Assembly: GCA_944381635.1 (NCBI GenBank)
Contig: CALWLY010000008.1
Span: 35,928-99,927, forward strand
Length of the DNA stretch: 64,000 bases
Direction: 5' to 3'
Origin: an uncultured Lachnospiraceae bacterium
Lineage (GTDB): Bacteria; Bacillota; Clostridia; Lachnospirales; Lachnospiraceae
In this document: piece by piece, positions 8,794-18,385 of the stretch
Position numbering within the stretch: position 1 is the stretch's first letter
Layout of the letters: each line of letters opens with the position of its first letter
Translations under genes and position numbers: made by a program
The notes under the pieces: generated by a model
Databases searched by the model: none
What the model was told of the DNA's origin: nothing
What the model saw: only the letters and a program-made list of their open reading frames with translations

Positions 8794-9795
8794 TTAAATC
8801 AGCTGAGCCTGTACTGCTGTCAGCGCAACTACACCCACAATATCCTGCCAGGAACATCCTCTGGAAAGATCGTTGACAGGCTTTGCAATTCCCTGCAGCA
8901 TCGGTCCGTAAGCTTCCGCACCTCCCAGTCGCTGTACCAGCTTATATCCGATGTTTCCGCAGTCCAGATTCGGGAAGATCAGCACATTTGCCTTGCCTGC
9001 CACTTCACTTCCGGGAGCTTTGGATTTTGCCACATGAGGAACCAAGGCTGCGTCTGTCTGCAGTTCGCCGTCCAAAGTCAGATGCGGATACTCTTCGTGA
9101 GCGATCTCCACGGCACGCACAACTTTATCTACCAACGGATGCTTTGCACTTCCCTTTGTAGAGTGAGAAAGCATGGCAATGATCGGTTTTGCACCAACCA
9201 GATTCTTAAAGCTTTTCGCACTGGTATCAGCGATTGCAGCCAGCTCTTCAGATGTAGGGTCCTGATTCAGACCACAGTCTGCAAACAGGAAGGTACCGTT
9301 TTCACCGTAGGGACAATTGGGCACATCCAGAATAAAGAAGGCGGATACCAGCTTCACACCGGGAGCTGTGCGCAGAATCTGCAGTGAAGGACGCAGCACG
9401 TCTGCCGTAGCATGGCATGCGCCTGCAACCATACCATCCGCGTCGTTAGCCTTTACCATGACAACGCCGAAAGTAAGCGGATCGCTTAACAGAATCTCTC
9501 TGGCACGCTCCGGCGTCATACCTTTATTTTTTCTCGCTTCGTATAAAACATCCACATAAGTATCCAGTTTATCGGTGCGTTCCGGATCAATCACCTTCAC
9601 GCCGGTCAGGTCTACCTCCAGCCATCTGGCACCGTCCATAATTTTTTCCTCGTTGCCTACCATGATAATGTCGGCAATGCCTTCCTCCAGAACATGCGCC
9701 GCTGCGATCAAAGTTCTCTTGTCGTTGGTTTCCGGCATTACGATCGTCTTTTTATCCTCTTTTGCCTTTTCTTTGATAATATCAATATAAGCCAT
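8794..9795 (-). CDS. pta: Phosphate acetyltransferase
   Basis: The 333-residue protein converts acetyl-CoA and phosphate to acetyl phosphate. It is the short, single-domain Pta of Firmicutes without the N-terminal P-loop extension of the enterobacterial enzyme. Recognisable segments are IVMPETNDKRTL near the N-terminus, DGMVAGACHATADVLRP, FFILDVPNCPYGENGTFLFAD interrupted only by normal variation, AMLSHSTKGSAKHP and ANVLIFPNLDCGNIGYKL. AAGGAAGGAGC lies before the ATG. It has its own promoter at 9871-9899 and is followed by ackA. Confidence 0.96.
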   Translation of the reverse strand: MAYIDIIKEKAKEDKKTIVMPETNDKRTLIAAAHVLEEGIADIIMVGNEEKIMDGARWLEVDLTGVKVIDPERTDKLDTYVDVLYEARKNKGMTPERAREILLSDPLTFGVVMVKANDADGMVAGACHATADVLRPSLQILRTAPGVKLVSAFFILDVPNCPYGENGTFLFADCGLNQDPTSEELAAIADTSAKSFKNLVGAKPIIAMLSHSTKGSAKHPLVDKVVRAVEIAHEEYPHLTLDGELQTDAALVPHVAKSKAPGSEVAGKANVLIFPNLDCGNIGYKLVQRLGGAEAYGPMLQGIAKPVNDLSRGCSWQDIVGVVALTAVQAQLI

Positions 9796-9870
9796 AAAAA
9801 TTATGCTCCTTCCTTAGTGATAAACCTGTCACCTTTTTAGGGGTTTCCCGGTTTTTGTCTTTCTGCTAAA

Positions 9871-9899
9871 ATTATAATCAATAACCAGTATGTATACAA
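9871..9899 (-). promoter_or_regulatory. Promoter of pta
   Basis: On the minus strand: -35 TTGTAT (9894-9899), 17-base spacer, -10 TATAAT (9871-9876). It lies about 75 bp upstream of the pta start. Confidence 0.7.
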
Positions 9900-9945
9900 G
9901 AGCGAAAAACGGAAAATGTTGTATAAAAAGATGCACATTTTCCAT

Positions 9946-10072
9946 TACTGTTCACTCCGTTCCAGTAACCTGCAAAAATCCATTTAAAATTGCCTTCGGC
10001 AATGGGATTTTGCATTTCTGAATCATTTTTTTACGAACTTTGCAGTAAATGCAAAGTCCTGTATGAACAGTA
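9946..10072 (-). repeat. Family C inverted-repeat element, copy 1
   Basis: It begins TACTGTTCACTCCG and ends TATGAACAGTA, an imperfect terminal inverted repeat. Inside are the hairpin ATTGCCTTCGGCAAT and TTTGCAGTAAATGCAAA. The second copy, in the opposite orientation and nearly identical, is at 39625-39755. It lies between the divergent pta and tmcAL genes. CCAT flanks both ends here, possibly a short target duplication. Confidence 0.8.
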
Positions 10073-10197
10073 CCATTTTCCATTTCCGTCCCCATTGTTT
10101 GTAAATATGTACAAAAATGGGAACTATCCGTCAGCATCCGCCAGGAAAACCAGGCAGCGGCGGATTTTTGAATACTGAAAAAAGGAAGGATCCATTT

Positions 10198-11481
10198 ATG
10201 CAGATTACCGGCATTATCGCAGAATACAACCCATTTCACAAAGGACATCTTTATCATTTAACTGAGGCCCGAAAGCAAACCGACGCCGATTATATCATCG
10301 TAGTCATGAGCGGAGATTTTATGCAGAGAGGAACTCCTGCTTTGCTGGACAAATACACCCGTACCCATATGGCTCTTCTTTGCGGCGCAGATCTTGTGCT
10401 GGAGCTTCCTGTTATTGCCTCCACCGGCAGTGCGGAATTTTTTTCCCACGCTTCGGTGCGGCTTCTCGATTCCCTGGGCGCAGTGAACTCTCTTTTCTTT
10501 GGAAGCGAGTGCGGCGATATCTCTAAAATAAAGCAGGCAGCCTCCGTTTTGTCACAGGAGAGTGAAGAATTTCGCTTCCGTCTGCGGGAAGGCCTCTCCG
10601 AAGGCCTTTCTTTCCCAAAAGCCAGGGCTCTCGCCCTGGGCGATGAGGAAGGCATTTTTTCTTCCCCCAACAATATACTGGGACTGGAATACTGCAAGTC
10701 TCTTCTGCGCCTTAAAAGTCCTATGGAACCTGTCACTCTTTGCAGGAAAGGCGCCGGATACCATCAGGATGCGTTGGATGACGGGGAAGTTTTCCCCTCT
10801 GCCAAAGCCATTCGCTCTTTTCTTCTTTCTCCCTCTGAGCGAAAAATTTCTGCTTCCGACAAGGAAAAACTGTTTTCCTCCGTCCCGGAGGCTGCCCTTC
10901 CTGTGTGGGAAGAAATCCTGGGCCTTGCCTCTCCTCCCCTGCTTGAAGCGGATGATTTTTCTTCCCTGCTGTGCTTTCAGCTGATGCGGCTGACTTCTTT
11001 TTCTTCTGAAACTGCACAGAACGATCTGACCGTCTATGCAGACATCTCCAGAGAGCTTTCCGACAAGCTTTCTAACCTTATGCCGGGCTCTTACCGCTGG
11101 GAGGAACTTTGCGGACGCTTAAAAACAAAGGAACTGACCTACACAAGGATCAGCCGGAGTCTTTGTCACATTCTGCTGTCTGTCACAGCCCGGGAGCAAC
11201 AGCTTTTCCACAGTCTGCCCACCGCTCCCTACGCCAGAATCCTCGGTTTCCGAAAAGAAAGCGCGCCGCTTTTTCCCCAATTAAAAAGGAAGACGCACAC
11301 TCCCCTGATCTCCCGGCTGGCAGACGCAAAAAAAATCCTCTCCCCGGAAAGCATGGCCTTCCTGGAAAAGGATCTTTTCGCTTCGCATATTTATCAGTCC
11401 GTATCCCATGAGCGGTACGGGACTTCTTTTCAGAATGAATATCAAAGAAAAATGCTTATCGTAGATGACAGCACAAAGTGA
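10198..11481 (+). CDS. tmcAL: tRNA(Met) cytidine acetate ligase (TmcAL, YlbM family)
   Basis: This 427-residue protein uses acetate and ATP to form N4-acetylcytidine at the wobble position of elongator tRNA-Met. The nucleotidyltransferase fold is evident from GIIAEYNPFHKGHLYHL (residues 4-20) with its HxGH-type motif, VVMSGDFMQRG, and LVLELPVIASTGSAEFF. The ATG at 10198 follows AAGGAAGG and gives the family N-terminus; an upstream in-frame extension from 10117 crosses a non-coding segment and is not used. It is divergent from pta-ackA, whose product acetate is its substrate. This neighbourhood is common in Firmicutes. Confidence 0.93.
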   Translation: MQITGIIAEYNPFHKGHLYHLTEARKQTDADYIIVVMSGDFMQRGTPALLDKYTRTHMALLCGADLVLELPVIASTGSAEFFSHASVRLLDSLGAVNSLFFGSECGDISKIKQAASVLSQESEEFRFRLREGLSEGLSFPKARALALGDEEGIFSSPNNILGLEYCKSLLRLKSPMEPVTLCRKGAGYHQDALDDGEVFPSAKAIRSFLLSPSERKISASDKEKLFSSVPEAALPVWEEILGLASPPLLEADDFSSLLCFQLMRLTSFSSETAQNDLTVYADISRELSDKLSNLMPGSYRWEELCGRLKTKELTYTRISRSLCHILLSVTAREQQLFHSLPTAPYARILGFRKESAPLFPQLKRKTHTPLISRLADAKKILSPESMAFLEKDLFASHIYQSVSHERYGTSFQNEYQRKMLIVDDSTK

Positions 11482-11549
11482 CGATAAAGCTGCGAAAAAT
11501 TATAGCTCTTGGGCGTTTCGCCCTCTTTACACTCTTTGCATGAATACCG

Positions 11550-12914
11550 TCAGTTCTTAAAGCTGTGAATCGGAGCAGGAATCCTTCCTCCGCGATTGAC
11601 AAAATCATCGCAGGAGAACTGATTTACAGGCATAATGGGTGCATAACCCAGCAAGCCGCCGAATTCCACCACTTCGCCTACGCCTTTTCCCACAACCGGA
11701 ATGATGCGGACTGCTGTGGTTTTCTGATTGATCATGCCGATTGCCATCTCATCCGCAATAATGCCGGATAAGGTAGACGCCTTGGTGTCTCCGGGAACTG
11801 CGATCATATCCAGTCCTACGGAACATACGCAGGTCATGGCCTCCAGTTTTTCCAGTGTAAGGGCGCCTGCATTTACCGCATCGATCATTCCCTGATCTTC
11901 GCTGACCGGAATAAATGCACCGCTGAGTCCTCCCACATAGGAAGAAGCCATGACGCCGCCTTTTTTCACCTGATCATTCAAAAGAGCCAGCGCCGCTGTT
12001 GTACCGGGCGCACCCGCATGCTCCAGACCGATTTCACATAAAATATCCGCCACACTGTCGCCGATGGCCGGTGTGGGAGCCAGGGAAAGATCCACGATTC
12101 CGAAAGGAACGTTCAGTCTCTCGGAAGCTTCTTTTGCCACAAGCTGACCTACTCGTGTCACCTTAAACGCTGTCTTTTTGATCGTTTCACAAAGCACTTC
12201 AAAATTTTCTCCACGCACTTTTTCCAGAGCCGTCTTAACTACACCGGGTCCGCTGACGCCTACGTTGATGATTCTGTCCGCCTCGGTCACTCCGTGGAAA
12301 GCTCCTGCCATGAAAGGATTGTCATCCGGTGCATTGCAGAAGACTACCAGCTTGGCACATCCCAGGGAATCCTGATCTTTGGTATATTCCGCCGTCTCTT
12401 TGATGATATCTCCCATCAGTTTTACTGCGTCCATATTGATTCCGGTTTTTGTGGAGCCCACATTGACGGAGCTGCACACCCGCTCTGTTCTTGCCAGAGC
12501 CTGAGGAATGGAGCGAATCAGCATTTCATCTGCCGGAGTCATTCCTTTTGACACAAGAGCAGAATAACCTCCAATAAAGTTTACTCCCACTTCATGAGCC
12601 GCCAAATCAAGGGTTTCCGCAATTTTTGCAAAATCCTCCGGTGTTTTGCAGGCAGCGCCGCCTACCAGGGCAATCGGTGTGACGGAGATTCTTTTGTTTA
12701 CCACGGGAATGCCGAATTCATGGGCGATATCTTCCCCTGTCTTTACCAGATCTCTGGCAGATTCCGTAATTTTAGCGTAAATCTTTGCACGCGTCTTCTC
12801 GAGATCAGCATCGATACAGTCAAGGAGGCTGATTCCCATAGTAATTGTGCGGACGTCCAGGTTTTCCTCCTGAATCATTTTATTGGTCTCTGTTACTTCG
12901 TAAATATTAATCAT
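11550..12914 (-). CDS. DUF711 / UPF0210 family (PFL-like) protein
   Basis: The protein of 454 residues starts at [14 protein letters not shown], preceded by AGGAG; a longer frame from 12983 would overlap the upstream gene. It is Gly/Ala-rich throughout, with [53 protein letters not shown] and [21 protein letters not shown]. These are hallmarks of the DUF711 family, which has a pyruvate-formate-lyase-like barrel but lacks the glycyl radical motif. Its activity is unknown. It lies 26 bp behind an ACT-domain protein, a pairing conserved across Firmicutes and archaea, so the ACT protein probably senses a ligand for it. Confidence 0.9.
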   Translation of the reverse strand: MINIYEVTETNKMIQEENLDVRTITMGISLLDCIDADLEKTRAKIYAKITESARDLVKTGEDIAHEFGIPVVNKRISVTPIALVGGAACKTPEDFAKIAETLDLAAHEVGVNFIGGYSALVSKGMTPADEMLIRSIPQALARTERVCSSVNVGSTKTGINMDAVKLMGDIIKETAEYTKDQDSLGCAKLVVFCNAPDDNPFMAGAFHGVTEADRIINVGVSGPGVVKTALEKVRGENFEVLCETIKKTAFKVTRVGQLVAKEASERLNVPFGIVDLSLAPTPAIGDSVADILCEIGLEHAGAPGTTAALALLNDQVKKGGVMASSYVGGLSGAFIPVSEDQGMIDAVNAGALTLEKLEAMTCVCSVGLDMIAVPGDTKASTLSGIIADEMAIGMINQKTTAVRIIPVVGKGVGEVVEFGGLLGYAPIMPVNQFSCDDFVNRGGRIPAPIHSFKN

Positions 12915-12940
12915 ATGTCCGGCTCCTGTCCCTTTATCGT

Positions 12941-13213
12941 TTAAATTCTGTGCATCTGGTTGAAGATATCTTCGCCCTGACATTTAATAATAACGCCGAT
13001 TTCCTTTCCCAGCTCATTTAACTCTTCCGCAAGCACCGCAATGGATTTTTCTGATTTGTTGGTGTCTACGATCATCATCATATTGAAATATTCCTGAACG
13101 ATCGTCTGGGTAATGTCCAAAATGTTGATGTTGTTTTCTGCCAGGTATGTACAAACCTTTGCAGTAATTCCAACGGTGTCATGTCCTACTACGGTAATAA
13201 TTGTCTTTTTCAT
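12941..13213 (-). CDS. ACT domain protein, UPF0237 family
   Basis: The 90-residue protein is a single ACT domain: [19 protein letters not shown] at the start, [12 protein letters not shown] in the middle and the C-terminal [17 protein letters not shown] domains bind amino acids or similar small ligands. Related stand-alone ACT proteins resemble the glycine cleavage regulator GcvR. It is directly upstream of the DUF711 gene and co-directional with it, so the two very likely act together. An AGGAGC ribosome binding site precedes the ATG. Confidence 0.92.
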   Translation of the reverse strand: MKKTIITVVGHDTVGITAKVCTYLAENNINILDITQTIVQEYFNMMMIVDTNKSEKSIAVLAEELNELGKEIGVIIKCQGEDIFNQMHRI

Positions 13214-13252
13214 CTGAAAGCTCCTTTTCTTTTTCTATTTATCCCAATCATT

Positions 13253-14053
13253 TCAGGCCAGTTTTATCATTTCCGAAACTTCGCTGCGTCTGGCAACCTC
13301 TATTGGAAAATCTTTGGCATGATAGCCGTTATCTGCCATCTCTATTTCCAGCCGAACCGTCTCATAAGCCAGTTCCGGCAGGTTGTTATCTTTGGAAAGA
13401 TGTCCCAAAACAACTTTCTGAAGCCCGTCGTGGAGAAGACGACTCAGCAGTTTTCCTGCATTTTCGTTGGAAAGGTGTCCTCTGTCTCCGAGAATTCTTC
13501 TCTTTAAGGGGTAAGGATAAGGTCCTACCTGCAGCATGTTCACATCATGGTTAGCCTCTAAGAGAAGCACATCCATTCCTCTTAAACATTCCACTGTGTA
13601 ATCGTTAAAAGTTCCGATGTCGGTGCAAACCGCCATATGTTCTTTCCCGTAGGAAAAACGGTAAGCCACCGGCTGTGCCGCATCATGGGAAATTTTCATG
13701 GGATTGACCGTAAGGTCTTTAATGGTAAAACTTTCGTCTTCCTTTATTTCTCTGAAAAGTCCTTCCGGAATTTCTCCGATACTTTTACATGCTCTGATCG
13801 CTTTTACCGTGCCGCCCGTGGCGTAAATCGGTATTTCATATTTTCGGCTCAAAACACCGAGGCCGCTTATGTGATCGCTGTGTTCATGGGTGATCAGAAT
13901 GCCGTCAAGCTCTCCGGCTTTCACACCCAGCTCCTTTAAGCCGGCCTCGGTGCGTTTGCCGCTGATTCCCACATCCACAAGCACATGGGTCATGTCCGTC
14001 CCTGCATAAATACAGTTTCCGCTGCTTCCGCTTGCAATACTGCATAATCTCAT
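13253..14053 (-). CDS. MBL-fold metallo-hydrolase, YycJ/WalJ type
   Basis: The 266-residue protein has the metallo-beta-lactamase fold with the metal-binding ITHEHSDHISGLG motif and later metal ligands in KISHDAAQP and LLLEANHD. The start MRLCSIASGSSGNC is the conserved N-terminus of the YycJ family; a frame opening at 14161 adds 36 residues with no family support. In Bacillus the gene sits with the WalRK system and its product is thought to be a nuclease that helps mismatch repair. Here it lies downstream of coaE and polA, a DNA-related setting compatible with that idea. Confidence 0.88.
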   Translation of the reverse strand: MRLCSIASGSSGNCIYAGTDMTHVLVDVGISGKRTEAGLKELGVKAGELDGILITHEHSDHISGLGVLSRKYEIPIYATGGTVKAIRACKSIGEIPEGLFREIKEDESFTIKDLTVNPMKISHDAAQPVAYRFSYGKEHMAVCTDIGTFNDYTVECLRGMDVLLLEANHDVNMLQVGPYPYPLKRRILGDRGHLSNENAGKLLSRLLHDGLQKVVLGHLSKDNNLPELAYETVRLEIEMADNGYHAKDFPIEVARRSEVSEMIKLA

Positions 14054-14153
14054 AGGTATACTCCTGTCTGCTGGTTCCTTTTCATTTTTCCACTTTACTA
14101 TGCCACATTCCGAAGCTTTCTGCAAGAGGGTGACAAAAAACGAATCCCTTCTT

Positions 14154-14771
14154 TCAGTCATTCACCGGAATTTCGCTGTCTGTCAAAGCTTTCCTCAGCT
14201 GCTCCTGCGTATGGGAAAGAAGACCGCTGTTATCGATCACTTTCTGACAGTGATGCCTGAATTCCTCTTCGGGAAGCTGGCTGTTTAAAATCTGTGTAAT
14301 CTTTTTATCACTGTAGTTCCGGCTTTTTTTCAGGCGTTCCCGCCGCACATCTTCCCTGGTAAAAATATACCAGAGTTCGTCCAGAATCTCGTCGTATTTT
14401 TCTTCGATCAAAAGCGCCGCCTCCACAAAAAAGGCGTCACAGACTCCTCTGTTTTTTTCTTTTTCAATCTCTTCCAGAATATATGTTTTTACGGCGGGAT
14501 GAATGATGGCGTTTACTCCTGCCAATAGCTTTGCATCCTGGAAAATCATAGTTGCCATTTTCTGCCGGTCTATCTGTCCGCTTTCTGTCAATACTTCTTT
14601 AGAAAGCAGTCCCACCAGCTTATCATAGCAGGGCTGCCCCGGTTCTTTTACCGCATGAGCCGCCTCATCTGCCAGAATAATCCGACAGCGGCAATGTTCT
14701 TTTATATAGGAGAGCACTTCTGTCTTTCCGGAGCCTACTCCCCCGGTAATTCCTATCAGCTTCATATCCAT
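14154..14771 (-). CDS. coaE: Dephospho-CoA kinase
   Basis: The 205-residue protein phosphorylates dephospho-CoA, the last step of coenzyme A synthesis. It carries the Walker A motif GITGGVGSGKTEVL at the N-terminus, ILADEAAHAVKEPGQP (substrate-binding Asp) and the CoaE segment AIIHPAVKTYI. The lid is represented by REDVRRERLKKSRNYS. The start can be MDMKL at 14771 or the internal ATG two codons later. It is 13 bp behind polA, and the polA-coaE order is common in Firmicutes. Confidence 0.95.
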   Translation of the reverse strand: MDMKLIGITGGVGSGKTEVLSYIKEHCRCRIILADEAAHAVKEPGQPCYDKLVGLLSKEVLTESGQIDRQKMATMIFQDAKLLAGVNAIIHPAVKTYILEEIEKEKNRGVCDAFFVEAALLIEEKYDEILDELWYIFTREDVRRERLKKSRNYSDKKITQILNSQLPEEEFRHHCQKVIDNSGLLSHTQEQLRKALTDSEIPVND

Positions 14772-14784
14772 CCCCTTTTTCCCG

Positions 14785-17433
14785 TTACTTGGCCTCGTAC
14801 CAGTTATAGCCTGTATGCAGATCCACTTCCAGGGAAACCGACAGATCCGCTGCCGCTTTCATCTGGCGTTCCAGAAGTTCTGCCACCTGCTCTTTTTCTT
14901 CCTCTGCCGTCTCTATCAGAAGTTCATCGTGGATCTGCAAGATCAGGCGGGATTTAAAGCCTCTTTCTTTCAGTTCCTTGTAAACATTGATCATGGCAAT
15001 CTTGATGATATCCGCAGCGGTTCCCTGAATCGGCGAATTCATCGCCACCCTTTCCCCGAAAGAACGCTGCATGAAATTGCTGGATTGCAGTTCCGGAATA
15101 GGACGTCTTCTTCCGAACATGGTAGTCACATATCCCTTTTCCTTTGCATGTTCCACCGTATCATCCAGGAATTTTTTCACATCCGGATATGTGGCAAAAT
15201 ACTGTTCAATATAAGCGGCTGCTTCTTTTCTTGTGATACTTAAATCCTGACTTAAACCAAAAGAACTGATGCCGTAGACAATGCCGAAATTTACAGCTTT
15301 GGCATTTCTTCTCTGCAGATCGGTCACTTCCTCAAAAGGGGTATGGAACACTTTTGACGCCGTAATACGGTGAATGTCCGCATCGGTGCGGTAAGCTTCA
15401 ATCAGCTGCCTGTCTCCCGATAAATGGGCCAGCACACGAAGCTCAATCTGTGAATAGTCCGCATCGGTAAAAAGGAATCCGTCTTTAGGTACAAATACTT
15501 TTCGAATCAGACGTCCCAATTCCATACGCATGGGAATGTTCTGAAGGTTAGGCTCTGTGGAACTGATCCTTCCGGTAGCCGTGATCGTCTGATTTAATGT
15601 AGTGTGGATTCTCTCATCCTCACCGATAAAAGCCGCCAGTCCGTCTGCGTAAGTGGATTTTAGCTTTGCAAGTCCCCTGTACTCCAGGATTTCGGATACA
15701 ATCGGATAATCCGGAGCCAGTTTTTCCAGAATATCTGCAGCTGTGGAATAGCCTGTTTTCGTCTTCTTTCCGCCCGGAAGCTGCATTTTTTCGAACAGTA
15801 CCTCCCCCAGCTGTTTGGGAGAATTGATATTAAACTCACAGCCTGCCTTTTCGTGGATGGAAGTTTCCAGCTCGTTGATTCTTCCCACGAGAGCTTCCCC
15901 GTAAGATTTCAGTTCTTCACGGCGTACCCGGATACCTTCCTTTTCCATCTCATGGAGTACATAGGAAAGAGGCATTTCGATTTCTTCCATCAGCCGGCTC
16001 ATGCCTGTCTCCTCAAGTTTTTCTCTGAGCACCGGCTCTGCCATAAAGATGGTATAGGCACAGAAACCGGCGTATTCCAGAAAGCTTTCCTCATGTTCAG
16101 CCATGGTTTGCACATAAGTGCGTTTTTCCAGTGTCTGCGCTTTTGTGGGCATCATAACACCCAGATATTCATTGGCAATATCCTCGATTTCGTAATCGCT
16201 TTTCAGCGGATTGAGCAGATATGCCGCAATCAGCACATCAAAAAACCGCTCATTGTACTCTTTTTTCAAATATTCGTATTGATTTTTTATCTGAAACGTG
16301 GACAGTTTCCCATCACCTGCTGCCAGTTCTGCCAGTTTCCCGGCCAGATATTTTCCGGAAACAAAACCTTCCGCCTTCAGCACAAAAACATCTTTCGGAG
16401 AAAAGGCCAGCGCCAGCGCTGCAAACTGTTCCTCCTTTTTTCCATCCTCCAGCACATAAAAAGCAACTCTTTCAGCCTTTTTTGCTTTTTCAAAAACAGC
16501 TTCCGTCTCTCCAAGATCCGAAGTCATAACAAAATACTTAGACTGCTTTTCTTTTACGACAGCATCTTCCTCAAATTTCCCCAGAAGATTTTTAAATTCC
16601 AGCTTTTTAAACAGGGTATAGGCTTCCTGTGTAAACATAACTCCAAGTCTGGCATCTTCCCAGGAAAAGGGAAAATCCCCTGTCACACATATCGTTGCCA
16701 GTTCCTTGCTCAAATCAGCCAGATGTCTGTTCTGCTCCAGAGATTCTCTTATGGATTTTTTGCTCACATCCTCAAGATGTTCATAGATTCCTTCCAGAGA
16801 ACCAAACTTCAGCATCAGATCCGTAGCTGTTTTCTCTCCCACTTTGGGAACTCCCGGAATGTTATCCGAGGTGTCTCCCATGAGAGCCTTTAAATCAATG
16901 AACTGCAGAGGAGTCACCTTGTATTTTTCAAGCACATCCTCTGCATAATAGTCTTCTATTTCCGTTTTTCCGCCCCTGGTTTTGGGAATGCGGATTTTTA
17001 CATGCTCACTGGCTATCTGCAGCAGATCTCTGTCACCGGACACAAGGGAAACTTCCATTCCCTCTCTCTCTGCTCTTCTGGCAAGTGTGCCCAGAATATC
17101 GTCCGCTTCCAGCCCGGGTCTTTCCACAATGCAGATTTCCATTGCCTTTAAGACTTCCTTGATCACCGGAACCTGTTCTCTCAGCTCTTCGGGCATCGCT
17201 TTTCTTGTGCCCTTATAATCCGCATACATTTCGTGGCGAAACGTGGGGGCATGTACGTCAAACGCCACAGTCAGATAATCCGGCTTTTCTTCCTCCAGAA
17301 TTTTAAACATAATATTCAGAAAACCATATACCGCATTGGTATGCAGTCCCTCTGCATTACTTAAATCCGGAACTCCATAAAATGCCCGGTTCAAAATACT
17401 GTGTCCATCGATCAGGACTAATTTCTCGCTCAT
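14785..17433 (-). CDS. polA: DNA polymerase I (5' nuclease and polymerase; degenerate 3' exonuclease)
   Basis: The 882-residue protein acts in DNA repair and Okazaki fragment maturation. Residues 1-290 form the 5' nuclease: LVLIDGHSILNRAFYG, AFDVHAPTFRHEMYADYKGTR split normally, and DADD-type acids in RPGLEADDILG. The middle region aligns with the 3'-5' exonuclease fold, but the expected DxE pair is replaced (VAFYVLEDG), so proofreading is probably absent, as in Bacillus Pol I. The polymerase motifs are complete: DYSQIELRVLAHLS (motif A), RRNAKAVNFGIVYG (motif B) and LILQIHDELLIE (motif C). The start MSEKLVLIDGHS at 17433 is preferred to an upstream in-frame start at 17490 that overlaps the preceding gene. 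Confidence 0.96.
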   Translation of the reverse strand: MSEKLVLIDGHSILNRAFYGVPDLSNAEGLHTNAVYGFLNIMFKILEEEKPDYLTVAFDVHAPTFRHEMYADYKGTRKAMPEELREQVPVIKEVLKAMEICIVERPGLEADDILGTLARRAEREGMEVSLVSGDRDLLQIASEHVKIRIPKTRGGKTEIEDYYAEDVLEKYKVTPLQFIDLKALMGDTSDNIPGVPKVGEKTATDLMLKFGSLEGIYEHLEDVSKKSIRESLEQNRHLADLSKELATICVTGDFPFSWEDARLGVMFTQEAYTLFKKLEFKNLLGKFEEDAVVKEKQSKYFVMTSDLGETEAVFEKAKKAERVAFYVLEDGKKEEQFAALALAFSPKDVFVLKAEGFVSGKYLAGKLAELAAGDGKLSTFQIKNQYEYLKKEYNERFFDVLIAAYLLNPLKSDYEIEDIANEYLGVMMPTKAQTLEKRTYVQTMAEHEESFLEYAGFCAYTIFMAEPVLREKLEETGMSRLMEEIEMPLSYVLHEMEKEGIRVRREELKSYGEALVGRINELETSIHEKAGCEFNINSPKQLGEVLFEKMQLPGGKKTKTGYSTAADILEKLAPDYPIVSEILEYRGLAKLKSTYADGLAAFIGEDERIHTTLNQTITATGRISSTEPNLQNIPMRMELGRLIRKVFVPKDGFLFTDADYSQIELRVLAHLSGDRQLIEAYRTDADIHRITASKVFHTPFEEVTDLQRRNAKAVNFGIVYGISSFGLSQDLSITRKEAAAYIEQYFATYPDVKKFLDDTVEHAKEKGYVTTMFGRRRPIPELQSSNFMQRSFGERVAMNSPIQGTAADIIKIAMINVYKELKERGFKSRLILQIHDELLIETAEEEKEQVAELLERQMKAAADLSVSLEVDLHTGYNWYEAK

Positions 17434-17476
17434 CCGTACCGCCTTTCCTGCTCCTGTTTTTCTTTTATCTGCCGGT

Positions 17477-17857
17477 TCAAACCACAACAAACAGCGACAA
17501 AATCAATGCTGCAGCCAGCATGGCCCCAGCTTCCACCGCGTAAAGTCCGTTCTGGAGAGAACGCTTCGTATGCAGATGTTTCCATTCAAGTTCTATTCTT
17601 TCCGAAAGGGCTCTGTTTAAATCAAACGCCTCTCCCTTTTCCAGACTTGCCATTCCTGCCATAACAAGATACTGAATACTCAGCTCTTCTTTGCATGAAC
17701 TGCATTCTTCGATGTGCTCCAGAAAGTGTTTCTTGGTGCTGTCATCCAGCTCGTCTCTGATAAACTGGGGAATCATCTTTTCCACTTTTTTGCATTCTTT
17801 TTTTCTCTGTTCTGCTTTGCTTTGTCTGCTTTTTCTGGTAAATTTCATAAACTGCAT
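17477..17857 (-). CDS. Small zinc-finger (zf-HC2-like) membrane protein
   Basis: The 126-residue protein starts at MQFMKFTRKSRQ behind GAGG; a longer frame from 17911 runs into the repeat array upstream. Its N-terminus is very basic. Residues 60-80 contain HFLEHIEECSSCKEEL, the HxxxCxxC pattern of zf-HC2 domains of anti-sigma factors. The last 25 residues are a single hydrophobic helix, so it is probably a tail-anchored membrane protein with the zinc finger in the cytoplasm. No sigma factor gene is adjacent. A role as an anti-sigma-like regulator is possible but unproven. Confidence 0.7.
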   Translation of the reverse strand: MQFMKFTRKSRQSKAEQRKKECKKVEKMIPQFIRDELDDSTKKHFLEHIEECSSCKEELSIQYLVMAGMASLEKGEAFDLNRALSERIELEWKHLHTKRSLQNGLYAVEAGAMLAAALILSLFVVV

Positions 17858-17899
17858 ACAAACCTCGATTCTGTCCGCAGACCGGTCTGTCGGACTGCT

Positions 17900-18385
17900 C
17901 CGCAAAAACACGGCTGGTCATGGATTGACATGCAAGCATGTACTCCATAGCCTTTTCATCTATGATACCTGCGGACTGCTCCGCACTTCGTGCTCTCTCA
18001 GTCCTGAAAACATTCGAATTCCGCCCTGTTCGGGCTCCTTTCTCATGTTTTGCGGGTCACAAAGTCTTGGATTGACATGCAAGCATGTCATCCACAGCTT
18101 TTTCATCTATGATACCTGCGGACTGCTCCGCACTTCGTGCTCTCTCAGTCCTGAAAACATTCGAATTCCGCCCTGTTCGGGCTCCTTTCTCATGTTTTAT
18201 GAGTTGCCCGACAAATGAGCCTGATGTCGATTTTTCCGTGCTACGCACTCCCAAAATCGGCAAAAACATTCACAATTCGCTCATTTTTCTTCGAAAAATG
18301 GCTACTTGCTTATGTTTTTCGGGACCCATAGACATAAAAATATATGCAAGCATGTATTTTTATGTCCATTTGTCCCTTGGCTCAT
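17900..18385 (+). repeat. Array of structured repeats (family D), about 130-150 bp units
   Basis: Two nearly identical units (about 17917-18046 and 18066-18198) share GATTGACATGCAAGCATGT, the CTATGATACCTGCGGACTG segment, and GGACTG...CAGTCC enclosing GCACTTCGTGC, then GCCCTGTTCGGGC. A third unit (about 18200-18385) keeps the layout with different stems: CGATTTT/AAAATCG enclosing GTGCTACGCAC, CATTTTTC/AAAAATG, and a long hairpin GACATAAAAAT...ATTTTTATGTC with apex ATGCAAGCAT. The array fills most of the 630-bp gap between the zinc-finger gene and nagA. No convincing gene is present in it. Confidence 0.8.

Noticed and set aside
10117..10197. Upstream extension of tmcAL
   Set aside because: The 27 extra codons lie before a good ribosome binding site and the conserved N-terminus starts at 10198.
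15853..16893. 346-codon plus-strand frame inside polA
   Set aside because: The opposite strand codes for a full-length DNA polymerase I with all motifs. The frame has Phe/Cys/His-rich composition typical of antisense reading.
17900..18385. Protein-coding reading of the repeat array (plus-strand frame 17691-18218 and minus-strand frame 18057-18269)
   Set aside because: The frames exist only because the unit is repeated without stops. They have no ribosome binding site, and the changes between units preserve base pairing rather than codons.
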